A DNA stretch of 64,000 nt. It comes from Patagioenas fasciata (taxonomy: Eukaryota; Chordata; Aves; Columbiformes; Columbidae). The position numbers and the translations under genes are program-made. The stretch lies in assembly GCF_037038585.1 (NCBI RefSeq), contig NC_092521.1, forward strand, positions 107,338,105 through 107,402,104. Reading direction: 5' to 3'. Shown in pieces: positions 13,801 to 25,704 of this stretch. Position 1 is the first letter of the stretch. Each line of letters starts with the position of its first letter. Below the pieces are notes generated by a model. The model saw only the letters and a list, made by a program, of their open reading frames with translations, did not search any database and was not told where the DNA came from.

Positions 13801-15505
13801 TGTCTAATGTGTGATCTGCTCCAATCTCACAAGTGTCTAGTCAAGACTGTCTACCCTCTTCCATGCTGCCACAATTGAGTTGGCTCGGGGGCCAGTGTGC
13901 TGGTGCAGGCTGTCCCAAGAGTGACCCATATTCGCAGTTCTGTCTGAAATACCAACATTTTCACCTGGGGTCCTAAACTAGACACAGAAAGGGTCAGGTA
14001 CTTTGGGCAGCATGTGAAGCCCAACACTTGCTTTATGGTTCCTTGTGTACCTGCACATGGAAAAGACAGTTGTGGAAGCCACTGCCATATCCACATGGGA
14101 GACACCTATGAGACTCTGAAGAACAAGCAGTTGCATGGTAGTGGCAATGTTTACCTGACTTGTACCAGCCTGAAGCTCTGAAATACTTGAATTGCTGTGA
14201 GTGTGATCTTGAAGGCAGCACTTGTTCTGCTTGCATGGTAGCCTTTACAGTGTTGAGGGCCGTAAGTGGCTTCAGTCTAGCCTATCTTCCTTTATGTTGG
14301 TGATGAAACAGATGGAAACCTCAGTCTTTTAAAAGCTAGGTATATTTGTGTCATTGACTCATTTGTAAGTCTGTCCTGGCTAAACACTCACTTCGGTTAG
14401 CATTTGTTGCAGCAAATCCTGTATCACTAAATCTTAAAACTTGAGCTGATGTGGAGGCTATGTCTTGGCAATGAGGTTGACCATGGCAAAGCAAGTAGGG
14501 CAATCTATGTCCTGGAGACATGCCTTTCAAGTAGGTGAAAACCTCACAGGGTCACAGAGGTTCACAGTATGTAACTGTGTCCAGAGCTGCATACGTCATG
14601 TCCTTCAGTCTAGTTGTTACCATTGTTGGTTTCTCGGAGAGAGCATTGCTTACTTAGTACATACTAGAATTTATGATGTATTTTTACTGCATTACTGTTT
14701 CTAAAGAAGTTCAGTGTCATTGCCTGTCTAGTCATACTTTCAGGTTAGTCAGCATTGCAGGCAAATCCACCAGACAACTTCTAAAGCTGGCATAGGCTAT
14801 AGAGTAGGATATAAGCAACCTTATTTGTAGGGAAATAATACATGTAAATTCAACCTAGCAGTTGTTGAAGTGGTAACTCCATTACAGAAGGATTATATTT
14901 CTGTTAATAAATGTCAACTACAGTATTGAAATTCCTCCAACAAACAGATGCAAGACAAGGGTGTTTATTGTACAATGGCTATCTTTGCCAGACCTGTGCT
15001 TTAGCACAGAACAAATCTGTTGACTTTCTTTTCCAAAGATGGGTTGCAGTTGTCAGCCTGTACTGTTGTAAGTAGTCCTGGTATTCAAAGGGGGCAACTG
15101 TGCTGCCTAATATAATAGGGAGTAGTTAATAAGGCTCTTTTTCTGGTAGTTCTCAGAGCAGTTTTATTATGGAGTAACGAGACCCAAAGGGGTTGACGGG
15201 CAGAGGAGGTAAGCATTTATTCTAATACTTTGTAGTGGTAATAAGTATTCTGTTTGGTTCTGTCAGATGTGACAAGCAAGTGGAAGTGCAGTTCTCAAAT
15301 AAGCAGGAATCCCTGCTATATAACACTTAAGAGCAGAGAACACAAAAATAACACAAACTGGGTCTTTTTTCTGTTTCAGTGTCGCCCATCCAAAGGCCGA
15401 AGGAGAGGTTACTGCTGGTGCGTGGATAAATATGGACAGCCGCTTCCTGGGTACGATGGGAAGGGAAAAGGAGATGTTCACTGCTATAACTTGGAAAGCA
15501 AATGA
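1323..15505 (+). CDS. IGFBP3: insulin-like growth factor binding protein 3 (four exons, 286 aa)
   Basis: Secreted carrier that binds IGF-I and IGF-II and, with IGFALS, forms the large circulating complex; it also has IGF-independent cell-surface and nuclear roles. Coding exons are 1323-1707, 5422-5651, 8307-8426 and 15380-15505. All junctions are GT-AG and in phase, giving 861 nt. A signal peptide ends near residue 28. The N domain has 12 cysteines and the family motif GCGCC. The linker is Ser/Glu-rich with three N-glycosylation sequons (NIT, NSS, NFS). The C domain has six cysteines with CWCV, and the basic heparin-binding/nuclear-localisation patch is split over exons 3 and 4. The length matches mammals (human 291 aa). 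The start ATG at 1323 has a good Kozak context (GCCATGG) directly before the signal peptide; the frame is open upstream but has no earlier ATG in this exon. IGFBP1 lies convergent downstream. Confidence 0.97.
1809..1839 (+). repeat. 31-nt poly-T tract in IGFBP3 intron 1
   Basis: An uninterrupted T run about 100 bp after the exon 1 donor. No SINE body is attached, so it is a simple homopolymer and likely length-variable. Confidence 0.9.
4905..5115. promoter_or_regulatory. GC-rich block in IGFBP3 intron 1, possible regulatory element
   Basis: A local GC- and CpG-containing block within an AT-rich intron, 300-500 bp before exon 2. It includes GTTGATTAAATC, an HNF1/homeodomain-like AT core (4965-4976). 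No repeat family was recognised. A regulatory role is inference from composition only. Confidence 0.3.
5422..5651 (+). CDS. IGFBP3: IGFBP3 coding exon 2: variable linker
   Basis: The acceptor is TTCTTGAAG and the donor TAC|GTAAGT. The exon encodes the low-conservation linker, beginning with the acidic stretch NSSDSEEDD (casein-kinase-2-like context). Sequons are NSS and NFS. It ends with ESKQETEY, as in other vertebrate IGFBP3 proteins. Confidence 0.96.
5652..8306 (+). other. IGFBP3 intron 2
   Basis: A 2.65-kb AT-rich intron. The only structure recognised is a MIR-like fossil at 7390-7570 and possibly a second one, reversed, at 7615-7710. Confidence 0.8.
7390..7570 (+). repeat. MIR-like ancient SINE fossil
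   Basis: The order of blocks resembles the amniote MIR core: a tRNA-like B-box region (TTGAATCCAAATCCCACTG), then GGTTTTCTGACTGCAAAGTGGG, matching the usual CCTCATCTGTAAAATGGGG segment, then a TAACACTTCTTACC tail. It is highly diverged. The next stretch (7615-7710) has GCAGATGGAGAAAGTGAGGC, resembling the reverse strand of the same family. Confidence 0.55.
8307..8426 (+). CDS. IGFBP3: IGFBP3 coding exon 3: start of thyroglobulin-type C domain
   Basis: The acceptor is TTAACAG and the donor CAA|GTAAGT; 40 codons. It begins GPCRREMEDTLNHLK and includes FHIPNCDKKGFYKKKQ, the first two cysteines of the C domain and the left half of the basic patch. Confidence 0.97.
10991..11785 (+). mobile_element. 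endogenous retrovirus solo LTR, ERVL-like avian family
   Basis: It begins TGTCACAGTTTAACCCCAGC and ends near TCAAACCAGCACA, both typical ends of an abundant avian ERVL-type LTR with TG...CA termini. Internal landmarks are a GATAAACAGAGTTTAATAAAA block with a poly(A)-signal-like AATAAA and GGTTTGCCCCATACACCCC. No gag, pol or env sequence lies beside it, so it is a solo LTR. Flanks GAGGTG and GTGTG do not form a clean target duplication, consistent with age or a slightly wrong boundary. Confidence 0.7.
13080..13225 (+). repeat. MIR / CR1-L3-like ancient repeat fossil
   Basis: It shows AGAGCACCAGGCTGGCAGCC, CTGTGACTGCTCTCTTGGGC and CTGCCTCACTTTCCTTTTCTG followed by TAAAAT. This is the block order of the MIR/L3 core with diverged bases. 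Confidence 0.65.
15380..15505 (+). CDS. IGFBP3: IGFBP3 coding exon 4: end of C domain and stop
   Basis: The acceptor is CTGTTTCAG after a T-rich tract. It encodes CRPSKGRRRGYCWCVDKYG and ends VHCYNLESK then TGA at 15503-15505. The patch reads GRRRG where human has GRKRG, so charge is kept. Four of the six C-domain cysteines are here. Confidence 0.97.
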   Translation, partial: CRPSKGRRRGYCWCVDKYGQPLPGYDGKGKGDVHCYNLESK

Positions 15506-16160
15506 GGGCTGGATGCCAGCTCTTCTGGCATCTGTGCGTGGCCGCTGGACTTCGCAGAGACCTTGGAGGGGCTGGGCACACACTGTTGACTGAGTTGCAC
15601 GTGGAGTGATGAGCTCTGCCTCCTGCAGCGAATGGGGAGTCGCAGTCCCTGTGGATGCTGTTGCAGCTGCACCCTGCCACCAGCACACGTCAGGCTTCCT
15701 GTGGGACGTGTAGGGAGCTCTGAATTCCCATATAAACCTGCACTATTGATACCCAGAGAGAGAGAAAAACAAAAGGCACTTCAGAATAGAATCAGGGAGT
15801 CTCCACTGGCTTTTTAAAGTATGGCCTGTGACCAATTAGATCCCGAAAGATACTTTCTTTAAAGAATTTATAGATTGTAAGCTTGTAAAAGTATTAAAGC
15901 AAAACCAAATCAAACAACAAACAAAAAACTCAACAACAGTAACTGAAAAAAGCAAGGATTTAAAGGTTAAGCTTTTTGTACAGGTCTGACAGGAAACTTT
16001 TCTTCACGGGTAAAAAGTTTTATAAAAATCTCAAATTTTTTAAGAAATGTACTTCTAAAAGAAAGACATGGCTATTTTTTCTGTAAAAGTCAGTATGACT
16101 ATTCTGTTAGTCTGTATTTAATATAATTTTTGTAAAAATAAACTTTATTTAAATGTAACA
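15506..16160 (+). other. IGFBP3 3' untranslated region
   Basis: It runs from the stop codon to the expected cleavage site 15-25 nt after the AATAAA at 16137. The second half is A/T-rich, with ATTTA at 16125-16130. A longer alternative 3' UTR cannot be excluded from sequence. Confidence 0.75.
16137..16142 (+). terminator. IGFBP3 polyadenylation signal AATAAA
   Basis: A canonical hexamer in GTAAAAATAAACTTT, about 630 nt after the stop codon and the first clear signal in the 3' UTR. Confidence 0.75.
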
Positions 16161-17057
16161 TGAATACCAAATACTACACAATAATTCTAGTGTATACTTC
16201 TGTATACAAAGAGAAAGGGTATGGAATGATTTACAAATACGTATAGATCCATATGCATACACATAGACTTACTCTAGATACTAGAATTCATGGAGTGAAA
16301 CCAATGTTTCCAGAAGAGATATGGTTTTGTTATTAGAAGTAGCTACAAATACCAAGATTTTTTTTTTTTTTTAATTATATTATTTTATTGGTATTTCTAG
16401 TGTACCCATCACTGAATTATGCCACTGGAAAGGATAACAGTTGCACTGAAGCTCTTGGTAAAGCATTCTTCTGTCTGTCCTTTGCTTCAGTTCGTGCAAC
16501 AGGGCTTACATTTCCTCCATTTCCTGCTCACGTTAATATAGAATATTCATGGCCAAAACATTGGCATTACAGTAGCACCCTTTCTATTTGCTTATTTATT
16601 TTGAAAAACTGTATCTATTCTGTGTTGTCTTGGTACACTCTGCTAAAGCACATATTCTGCCTGAGGAACTCCTGTTCAAAACAATACTGACAAGATGGGG
16701 GGATTGTGGACTTGGGTGTTGAGACCCATGTACTTCATTTATGCTACACAGAATTGCTGCTTGCTTTCACTTTGGTAGAAATGATTTGCCTGCATCTAAG
16801 CATATAATAAGAACCATTGTGTTTAAATACTTAAACCAACTGTCTGCCATGATGTTATATGTTCTTTTAACCAGAAGAGAAGTGATTTGGTTTTGTTCTG
16901 GTATGTGATGCTTTCAGATGAGGAAGACTTTGGCAACAATTTTTTCTTGAGGCTGATTGTTTACTGAACTTCATGACAAATTCTCTATGACAATGAAATC
17001 TGGATAAGGAAAAGTGGCCTGTGAAATGTAACATCTCTTTGGAAAGTTATGCCATAT

Positions 17058-17130
17058 TTTGTATATGTATTTATTTATATATTTTATATAAATATTTTAT
17101 ATATTTATATAAATATATAATATATTCTTA
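17058..17130. repeat. AT-rich imperfect palindromic tract
   Basis: Almost pure A/T with repeated TATATTTATATAAATAT-type units that can pair with themselves. It is a simple low-complexity tract with no gene. Confidence 0.8.
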
Positions 17131-20089
17131 TCTATGTCACTATAAATGTTTGATGTCACTGTAGAAAAAAGGAACCATCAACACTGTAATTTCCTGTTGG
17201 GTTGGGAACTCTATGCCTAAGGGGAGAGGGTTTCCAGCTGATGGGGCGAGGATCGCGGGGCTGAGGAGCTCATTCCTTTCCTGCCCTAAGAATTAGAACC
17301 ACTCTTCCTGCCAGCAATGGCAAATGTCTTGAAACTCTGACATGGTAAAGTTTGGGCATGCAGCTTGCCAGGATCAAGACAGTCAATCACCATAAGTCAG
17401 ACATTTAATGCCTTACCCTGAAATGTATTAGCTGGACAGCCCTGTGTGCATTGTGCATATCTTCTTAATTTCTATCTAATGAATTGAGTTTGCATCATTG
17501 TCAAAATTGAAAATTTTTATCCTTAGAGTAAGGAAAAAAACTTTATGTGATAACTTACTCCAGGCTAATAGAGATTTCCTGACAGATGGTTACAGAAAGC
17601 TTTGTGAGGGGAAGATTTGTTGCAATATTTTTACTGCTAATGCAAATGTAATGCCTGCAAAGATTTGTTGGCAAAAAAATAAATGCTGGGCCTTTTTTTT
17701 TTTCTTTTTTTTTTTTTTCAAAGTTGTAAACGAGTTCCTTTCAAATAATTTCACAGAGGGAAGAAAGTTATATATACACCAATATTTGGGCATGTAATCA
17801 TAGATATGAAAATAAGGGTTGAATTCATGAAAGTGAGTTAGTATTTTGTGAGGGTTTTTTTAGTTTCTATTTCATGAGCCTTCTGGAAAAGAAAAGCAGC
17901 TTCTCACTAAAAAAGATAGATAGCTGCCTTGAAAGTTACATTTTGCCAGCATGCAAGAAAGGTTTTAACAGCCTGCGGCAGTATTTCTGATTGGTGTATT
18001 TTGTCGAATTTTAAAGGATTTTATCTTTTGACCTACCATTAAAAAGAAAGAGAAGAAGTTGGCTAGTAAAGGTCCTTAAGTGATATTAAATTCTCTAATT
18101 TGTGCAGAGCACCAACCTTCTTTTTAAAAAAAAATACATCTCAAGGAATTCAAACTGACTCAAGCAAGCAATCTGTCACAGGAAATACCTAAGAAATTGT
18201 ATTCTGCTCCTTTAGTGGTACTAATGGTTTTCAGTATGTAACAGAAAACATACATCCATAAGGAGGGGGAATAAGAAGAGGGGAAGGAGAGGGCATGGTT
18301 GTGCAAGTTGGTTTGGTTATTTTGCTTCCAACAGATGTCTTTAAGACAAAGACTGTCTAAAAAATAGCAAAAAACCCCCACAAAACCCTCACCTGTAATT
18401 TAAAGCTTCCACTTTTTAATTGGTTGCCTTTTAGACATTTTTTTGTGAGCACAGTTGCTTGCACTGTTGTCTTACCCAATGTTCTTGGCACCTGGCATTC
18501 TTGAAATGCAAAATAACATCATGTACCCCAAAAAAATTAACTCCTTAAAATTAAGAGAATCAGCGGTGGCTTTTTTTTTTTTGTTTGGTTGGGTTTAACA
18601 TTCCTATTTCTGGGAAGACGGGTTCAATTCAATGGACAAGTTACTTGCCACTCAAAGGTTTTCCTCATGGCTACGGGGTCTAGGCTGCAATTCAAACAAC
18701 TATTTGTGAGCTATAGCCAAGCAGCAGAGTGTGGGCAGCAGGAAGCAAATGCATGACTCAGTATCGGTTCAGGGGATGATTTCCACGTATGCAGTGCTGA
18801 GAAATGTTTCCTGTGAAGAGCTGCAATGAGTGGAGCACTTTGGTTTTGGTGGCAGAAATGGAACCAATGCATTAGAAAAATACCTTCCTGTTTTGGTGCC
18901 TTCGCTGCCTTCAGCTCAGATGGTCTGTTGTTGTTTGTTTTTTTTTTTTCTTTAAGTGAATATTTGGCAGCTTTTTTTTTTATTTATAACGAGCTCTTTC
19001 AAGGATCTCAGGTGATCTGGGTGAACATTATGAAGTCAGAAAAATCCTTGTAACTGCTAACATTATTTACACATCAAATATTTGCATAGGAAGGTGATAC
19101 AAAAGCTTAATGTATGTACTGCAAAAGTTGCTCATTTCCTTTTATGTATATTTTGTCTCTAGATGCTACATGGGTGCCATATGTAGCTCACATTGATGTG
19201 GTAACTATTTATTTTAGCCACTGTAATAAATAGTTGCATAAATCCCTATAATTGACCAGCGTGCAAGTTAAAACTGCCTTCAGGCAGCTCTATTATCTTT
19301 CGAACTATTTGAGAAAAGCTCCCTTTTTTTTAATAGACCTGCTGCGCTATAGTCTTTTGAGCTCAGAATATCCTTTTTGACCTTTTTGGCATGCATGCCC
19401 TTCAGGGCATAATGTTAGCTATTTGTGCACAGGGGAAGGAGGCTTCAATGAATACCAAAACCACAGAATTAATTAGTTTTTAGTACAGTCTGAACTTTTT
19501 ATGACTGAATTCTCTAGAAACCTTAACACAGCATAATTATTGAACTTAGCCCTAAATTTAAGTAATGGTTTTACAAACCTTTTGGGAAATCTTTTTTTTT
19601 GGTATCTCTATAGTCACTCTCTAAAACACTGTAAGCAAGGATAGCTCCACAGAGATTTTACATATTAGCAATAGGAATTATATTTAAAGTATGAAATGCT
19701 GAGCAATTTTCCTGGATGCCAAAGCATATTAGTATTCAAAATGAAATGTTTATATAGGTAGCTGTTTTATATGTGGTCCTGCTGTACCTTTAGGAGCTCT
19801 TCACATCTATTAATTTCTTTCAGAAGAAAGAAATGCTTCCTGCATTAGAAGGGACATATTTTTCTTCCCCTACTCCCTGTTTTTTTCTGAGGCATCAAAA
19901 AATGGGATCCAAAAAGGATATTAGAGAATTCCAAGGCCAAACTTTCTATGGTGTCAGTAATGCCTTCATCCACAAGTGTGCAAAATTCATTTTGTTAAAG
20001 CCTATTGGAAGTGTTTTGGTATGTCTGGTGGACCTGGGTATCTTCTTCCAACTGGAAAGTATTTAACCATCACTTGATTTTGGAGTCTC

Positions 20090-20226
20090 CATCCTTGGAG
20101 ACAGTCAAAAGCCATCTGGATATGGTCCTGGGCAACTGGCTCTAGATGGCCAAGCTTGAGCAGTGGGGCTGGACCAGGTGACTTCTAGAGATCCCTTCCA
20201 ACCTCAACCATCCTGTGATCCTATGA
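20090..20226 (+). mobile_element. CR1 LINE 3'-end fragment
   Basis: It starts in GGAGTCTCCATCCTTGGAGA, continues to GATCCCTTCCAACCTCAACC and ends with the CR1 tail TCCTGTGATCCTATG. Only the last 140 bp remain, the usual 5' truncation. Confidence 0.9.
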
Positions 20227-23200
20227 ACCTTTCAGAATGTGGTAGCTTGCTGTCTGGAGTTCCAGTGCATGAGATTGTCTACATTATACAATACATTGAT
20301 TGAGATGATGTTACATTTTTTTTCTGCTAAAAAGTAGATTTCCTGATAAAATACACGTAGTACAAATTTGTTGTTCATCAGAAGTTTTAGGTTTAAAACC
20401 CTTCAGATTTTGCAGCTGTAGAAGCACATACACCAGCCTTAGAGAAAATCCTATTGTAAAAAAACTTTGCTTTTGCCCTGTACATGTAATTAAAACATGC
20501 AAATGACTTCAAGGCTGAAAGTTGCAGCTGAAAAAAAAACCTGGAGACCAGGTATTAGCAGAAGCAAAGGGTAATGCTGCAAATCTCAGTTTATCCTTGC
20601 AGAATGCATGTCCTGCTGCAGTATGTATCCTGGCTTTCCACTTCTGCTGACCTATCCAAATTCCTTAAGAGCCTTTCTGTCATGGCTAATTTCATCCCAT
20701 TGGTCTCTCCATGAGTGAGGATGGAAAGAAAGACAGCAAAGTTATTGCTGCAGAGAGCAGTTGAGATTTCCTCCAGAAAAATCTGTGAAGCTGAATAAAA
20801 TGCCATTGAGAAGGACTGCTTCCCACAGCCACATGTGGTAAGACCTTCCAAAAGTGGGGTAGTGAAGGGACTTACTTATGAGAGCTAGGCTGAGTGTGCA
20901 ATTGCCTCACTCCCTGCAACTGGGGAACAGAGGCTATTTTTGCCTGCTTATGCCACACAAAGAATATCCAAGGTCAGACTTGTTTCCTACGTCTGCTACA
21001 TATCATGTAACTTGCACCCAGTAAAAAAGACCTGACTGAGCTTGAAGAGTTGATTATTACTTTATCACTGGGGTGCCACATGCAACCATCAGCCCTCAGA
21101 TCCTTCCATATACTTCCACAGCTGCTGTTACCCTGCTACCAGTGACATGTTGCTGCTCTTCTTTTCTTGTTCCCTTCCTGGGGCTAAATGGTGAGAGCTC
21201 AGCTGCCAAAGTAGTGATAAGAAGAAGCTGGAGGCAAAAAGAAAATATGGAAGATGATGCAGCCAGCATTTGCTGTAGGTCTCCAGAGACATCCCACACC
21301 AAGATGCTTTTCTAAGGAACCTCAGCATCAACACATCAGCCCATTGAACTAGAAAGCACCACCAGTGAGAGAGACAAAAAAACCCCACTGTCATCTCTGG
21401 CATAATTAAGCAATTAAAAACCTCATTGTAGACACGAATGGCCTGCTCTTTGTTAGCCTAAGAGCAGTTGGAGGAGACTGAGAGCAGGAGGAATTCTGCC
21501 TGTGCTGTGTTCTACGCGATGGAACTGCAGCAGGGAGGCTCTGCTGGAGTAGCTGTGCCTGCTGGCCAAGCACTGTCCCTGTTAGGAAGCGTAAGGAAGC
21601 AGCAGTGAGCCAAGCAGCTCTGCTTTCCCCTGTGTGCCCTTGTCTCTGCTGGTCTGCCCATGCTGCCACTCAGAGGTGATAATCCAGCACAGAGTCTGAA
21701 AAGATGAGCAGAAACTTTTGCAAAATGAAACAACCAGGATCTAGAATGCACTAAGTATAGATTTGTTTGGTTCGCCTTACTTCAACCTTCACAAGCACCC
21801 TTGATCCCACATCTCTCCCACGAGGTTGCCCCTCCCTCTGAGCCCCCACAGTAGCTTACTAGCAGGTGAACTTTGCACCCTAGGGAAGGAACCGGGTCAA
21901 GGGAGGAGGAGAGGAGGGAAAATAAAATAAAGGCCTTGTTTGTTGACAGAGCTATTGTCAGAGCTGTTTTCATTACTCAGAGTGCAAGTGTTGGTATATT
22001 TGGGTTCCACTGTTGGTTTTGGTCCTTTCTGGTAATACAGAACTAACCAGCTGTGGTCCCAGCAGGTCCCAGCCTTCTGTGCCTTTACCTAAATGTGACA
22101 AGGTAATATAGGGTGATATGACAGTAGTAAGAGAAGTCCTCCACTTGCCCTAACTCTGATACTGTTGTTCACCATGTGTCACTCACCCAAGCCTTAAAGG
22201 TGGCAAATGTACCAAACACATTTAGGTGCTTGTTAGGATGCTCATACCCCACTTTCCTGTGTGGTCTGAATCCCTGCCGGATTCTCAATGAAATGTACAA
22301 GTACATAAAATAGTTGGTCCGTAAATATGAAATGTGTTGGCAAATAGAAAGCCTGGGACCTGTCATCAGTGTGGCCAGGAGAGGCTGTTTAGGCTACTGG
22401 TTTATCAGTTAAGTGATAGCTGAGGAAAATAGACCCACTCCAAAGGTAGGGTCTAAAGACAGGGATAGGACTTGCCCATTTGATGTACAAGCATGGGCTG
22501 AGAGTGAATCACTTGGATCTTTTTTTTTTTTACGGATATTTTTAGTTATTATGGGTGGGTTTGATTTAGACACTGGAGTTGTTCTGTAGTAGCAAGGCAG
22601 TGATGGGAATAAAAAAACAACATTTCTAATTCTGCAAAGTCAGTGCTTCTAGACTGCTGGTAAAGCACAAACATCTTTAGTTCTGATTTTGCAGAAAAAA
22701 ACTACATCATTTTACTAATAGTAGTTTGTTGGGGTTCCCATGTAGTGTCTCATGCTCTGGGTCCTGTGTACTTCCTAAGAGTGCAGTAAGTTCTGTGACA
22801 AGCCTCTGCTTTGTGCCATTCTTTTCCATACCACTTTTCTTCCCCTTGAGGAAAGAAAGCTATATGTGACACATTTTCTGTTTCCTTTTTTATTTTGTGA
22901 TGTGTTTAGGACTCTCATTAGGAAGTGCAAGGTCAAAGGAATATATTTGCTTTGCAAAGGAAAAGCCTAAATCTTGATGTGTTTAATCTGTGATCATGTT
23001 TTGGGCTGGGTTTATAGAAAGCCGTTCCCTACCCTTTGCAAAGCATGTGTCCTTATGGTAGAGAAGTAACAGAGATGCTGATGAGCTTTCAGTATTAGTG
23101 TTGACTGCCCTTCACCCCCATTGTTTTTCTGTCCTTCCTTCTCTCCCCTCACCTCCTGCCAGCACTAGCCAACACCAATGTGTCTCCAGGGTACCCCAAA

Positions 23201-24694
23201 GCAATAAGCAGAACTGACTTCGTATTAGTGGAGCCCAGTAACAGGTGACTGGAGGTTGTCTTGGACAGCTTTAGTGGAAAAGCAAGGTAGAAAATACAGT
23301 GCAGAGGGCAGTGACCTCACTTCTGCGCTATGAACATTTTGCATCTGGCAGTAGGCCAGGGGCAGGAGGAGGCATGGCTGGAACGTTTGTTCTGCTGCAG
23401 AAGACCTGGCAGGGTTTTGGCAGGAAGGAGCACAAACTGGGTAAGTAGGGTTCTCAGATAACATGAACCAAACACTACAGATGCTCACCTAAGACCTTCC
23501 CACCAATTAATTTTTTTAGGTGGGGTGGGAGGAATGCAAGAGGGTGTGAAGGGAGGGAGCTGAAATAACGAGGAACAGTACATCATCTTTACAAATGCAG
23601 CTGCACGCTAGGAGATCTGAGCGGCTAAGAGCATTCTGTGGTACTTTCCCTATTTCCCCCCTCATTCCCACCAGGCTTGGCTTGCCAGTGCAGGTGGGAC
23701 CACTTCAACAGGCATACACTGAGGCCAGGATTGCCAGATGGCACATGTCAAAAAAAAAAAAAAAAGCCCAACAAACAGAAAAAAATAACTAAAACAAGGG
23801 AAAACTACAAACCTTTGATCTTTTTCCCCGTTACTGAGGGTGATCATAAAAATCAGGACAAATCACAACCATGTGGCATCTGTGGCTTAAATGTAGTCCA
23901 ACCTCCTGGCAGCACAGTGATAGGGAGATAAAATTTGCCTTCCTTGCCTCCTTGCATTAGTTCTAATCCCAGTATACAGAAGAGTCTGGCCCAAGTCAGA
24001 CAGTCCATCCCAGAGCAGCTCAACAGAAGTCTGTCCTGGTGAGTCCTGGCAAGACGTCACACGAGGCCAGATTGCAGATAAGGAGGCACCCATACCCTGT
24101 TGCTTTCAGTAGGAGGTAAGGAGTAAACCACTCTAAGAAATTGGTCTGTCATGCCCGAATGCTGTATAAAGCAACTTCTGCTCCTGGTACTTAACATTTA
24201 AAGGAAAAAGTTTCCCTAAACCTCTGTCCCTGCTAAAAACTCTGATTTCTTGCAGCTAGGATGGGAAACTGCCACTCTGCAAAATACTGACAGTAGCTGT
24301 CCACTGAATTGCTGTACTGCAAATTAATATGATGAACATTTCCCCTATATATATAATGATCACAAGAAAAATAACCTATTTCTGTTCGTTGGAGATCAAC
24401 CTTTACACAAGGGCGATGGGGTGAGAGCAGTCAGAGTGCTCTTAAGTATGTGCTGTAGCTGTGAGTTTATGATTTCCCCTTCTTTCTTCACCATTTTCCC
24501 TTGGCAATGCTGCATGACAGCTGTTCAGTGCTGGGTAGACTCCATGAAAGGACTCTAAGGTTCTGCCCAAATTTGCTGCTTCTTCATTATTCTGACACAA
24601 TGATTGCCAAAATATTTTGACACCATGAATGCAATGTTATAACACAGTTGTATCCAGGTCTCACTGTAGCTCATTACAGGGAGGTTAGACTTTA

Positions 24695-24790
24695 ATTACT
24701 TATAATGCCAATGCTATTAACTGCTTTGCAGTGCTTTCCTTGGGAAGATCTCAAAACACTTCACAAAGAAGCTCAGTAGTATACTCATAC
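24695..24790 (+). repeat. possible CR1-L3-like fossil
   Basis: GCAGTGCTTTCCTTGGGAAG then ATCTCAAAACACTTCACAAA resembles the conserved 3' segment of the L3 group found in reptiles and mammals. The match is short and diverged. Confidence 0.35.
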
Positions 24791-25704
24791 TTTTAAATCT
24801 GGAACAGTTTGTTAGACTCCAATTGGATCTGCTGACACTGACATGCAAGTAACGCCACCACATTCAGTGAGCACAACATGCGATGCTACAGAACCATGAT
24901 ACAGAGAGCAGAGATCTCCATGCTTTGGCTTTGCAGTTTCTACAAGCTGCTTCCCGCTCCTATTTAAAATCCAAAGCTTGTGCCACCAAATGGCAGAAGG
25001 ATTTTATGCCAAGTTTCCCTCCTGCCAGGCTCTTAGAAAATGTTATTAGTCTCCTCTCAGGCTGTTTTCTCAGGCAGAGTTGGTGCAGCCTATTCCCACC
25101 TCTGGGACTTGCTAACTCCCACACTAATTTCTCCATGGACAAAACCAGCTGGAAAACAGCAGGGCTCTCACTTGCTTTCTGCCTTTTTTATCTGCAACCA
25201 CTAAGTCAAAGGAACATTCTGGGGAGGAAAAGGGACCGCATCTCAAGCCAAGGGGACCTTTTTCTCTGCTTTCAGAAAAAGAAAAAAAAAAAGTAAGGCC
25301 TGGCTTTTTAACAGGCTCCTTTTTATAACCTCTGACTTTCTGTGCAGGAAACGGCTCTTTCTAGTCTCAATGTTATCTTTTAAATGCATTAATACTGCTG
25401 CCTTGGGCTTTTCAGTGGAGAAAGGCTTTCCTACCCAGAAAACTTTTCAGTAACTTCTCTTGGAGGCTGCTGCTTTGCCCAGGGCAAAGGCTTGCAGAGC
25501 ACAGACAGGATTGAAGAGGATGGGAGAAGGGGAATTAGGGTAGGGACAGTGAAAGAAGAAAACTCATTGCAGGAAAATAGAGCTAAGAGTTCAGGAGGCA
25601 GAAGTGCAAGAAGTGTGTTTTCCCCTATGCTCCCACTCACCACTGTGCTGTCCTGCTGAGGTCAGACAACTTAACAGGAACATGCAGAAAGCAAGAGACC
25701 AGGA

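Larger units (their letters stand above)
8427..15379 (+). other. IGFBP3 intron 3
   Basis: A 6.95-kb intron, the longest of the gene. It contains the solo LTR at 10991-11785 and the MIR-like fossil at 13080-13225. No additional exon or RNA gene is supported. Confidence 0.85.
16165..25700. other. intergenic region between convergent IGFBP3 and IGFBP1
   Basis: About 9.5 kb, AT-rich, with no supported gene. It holds an AT-palindromic tract (17058-17130), a CR1 tail (20090-20226) and a weak L3-like fossil (24695-24790), plus short homopolymers near 16360, 17693-17719, 22520 and 23750. The small ORFs here lack splice context or family motifs. Confidence 0.8.
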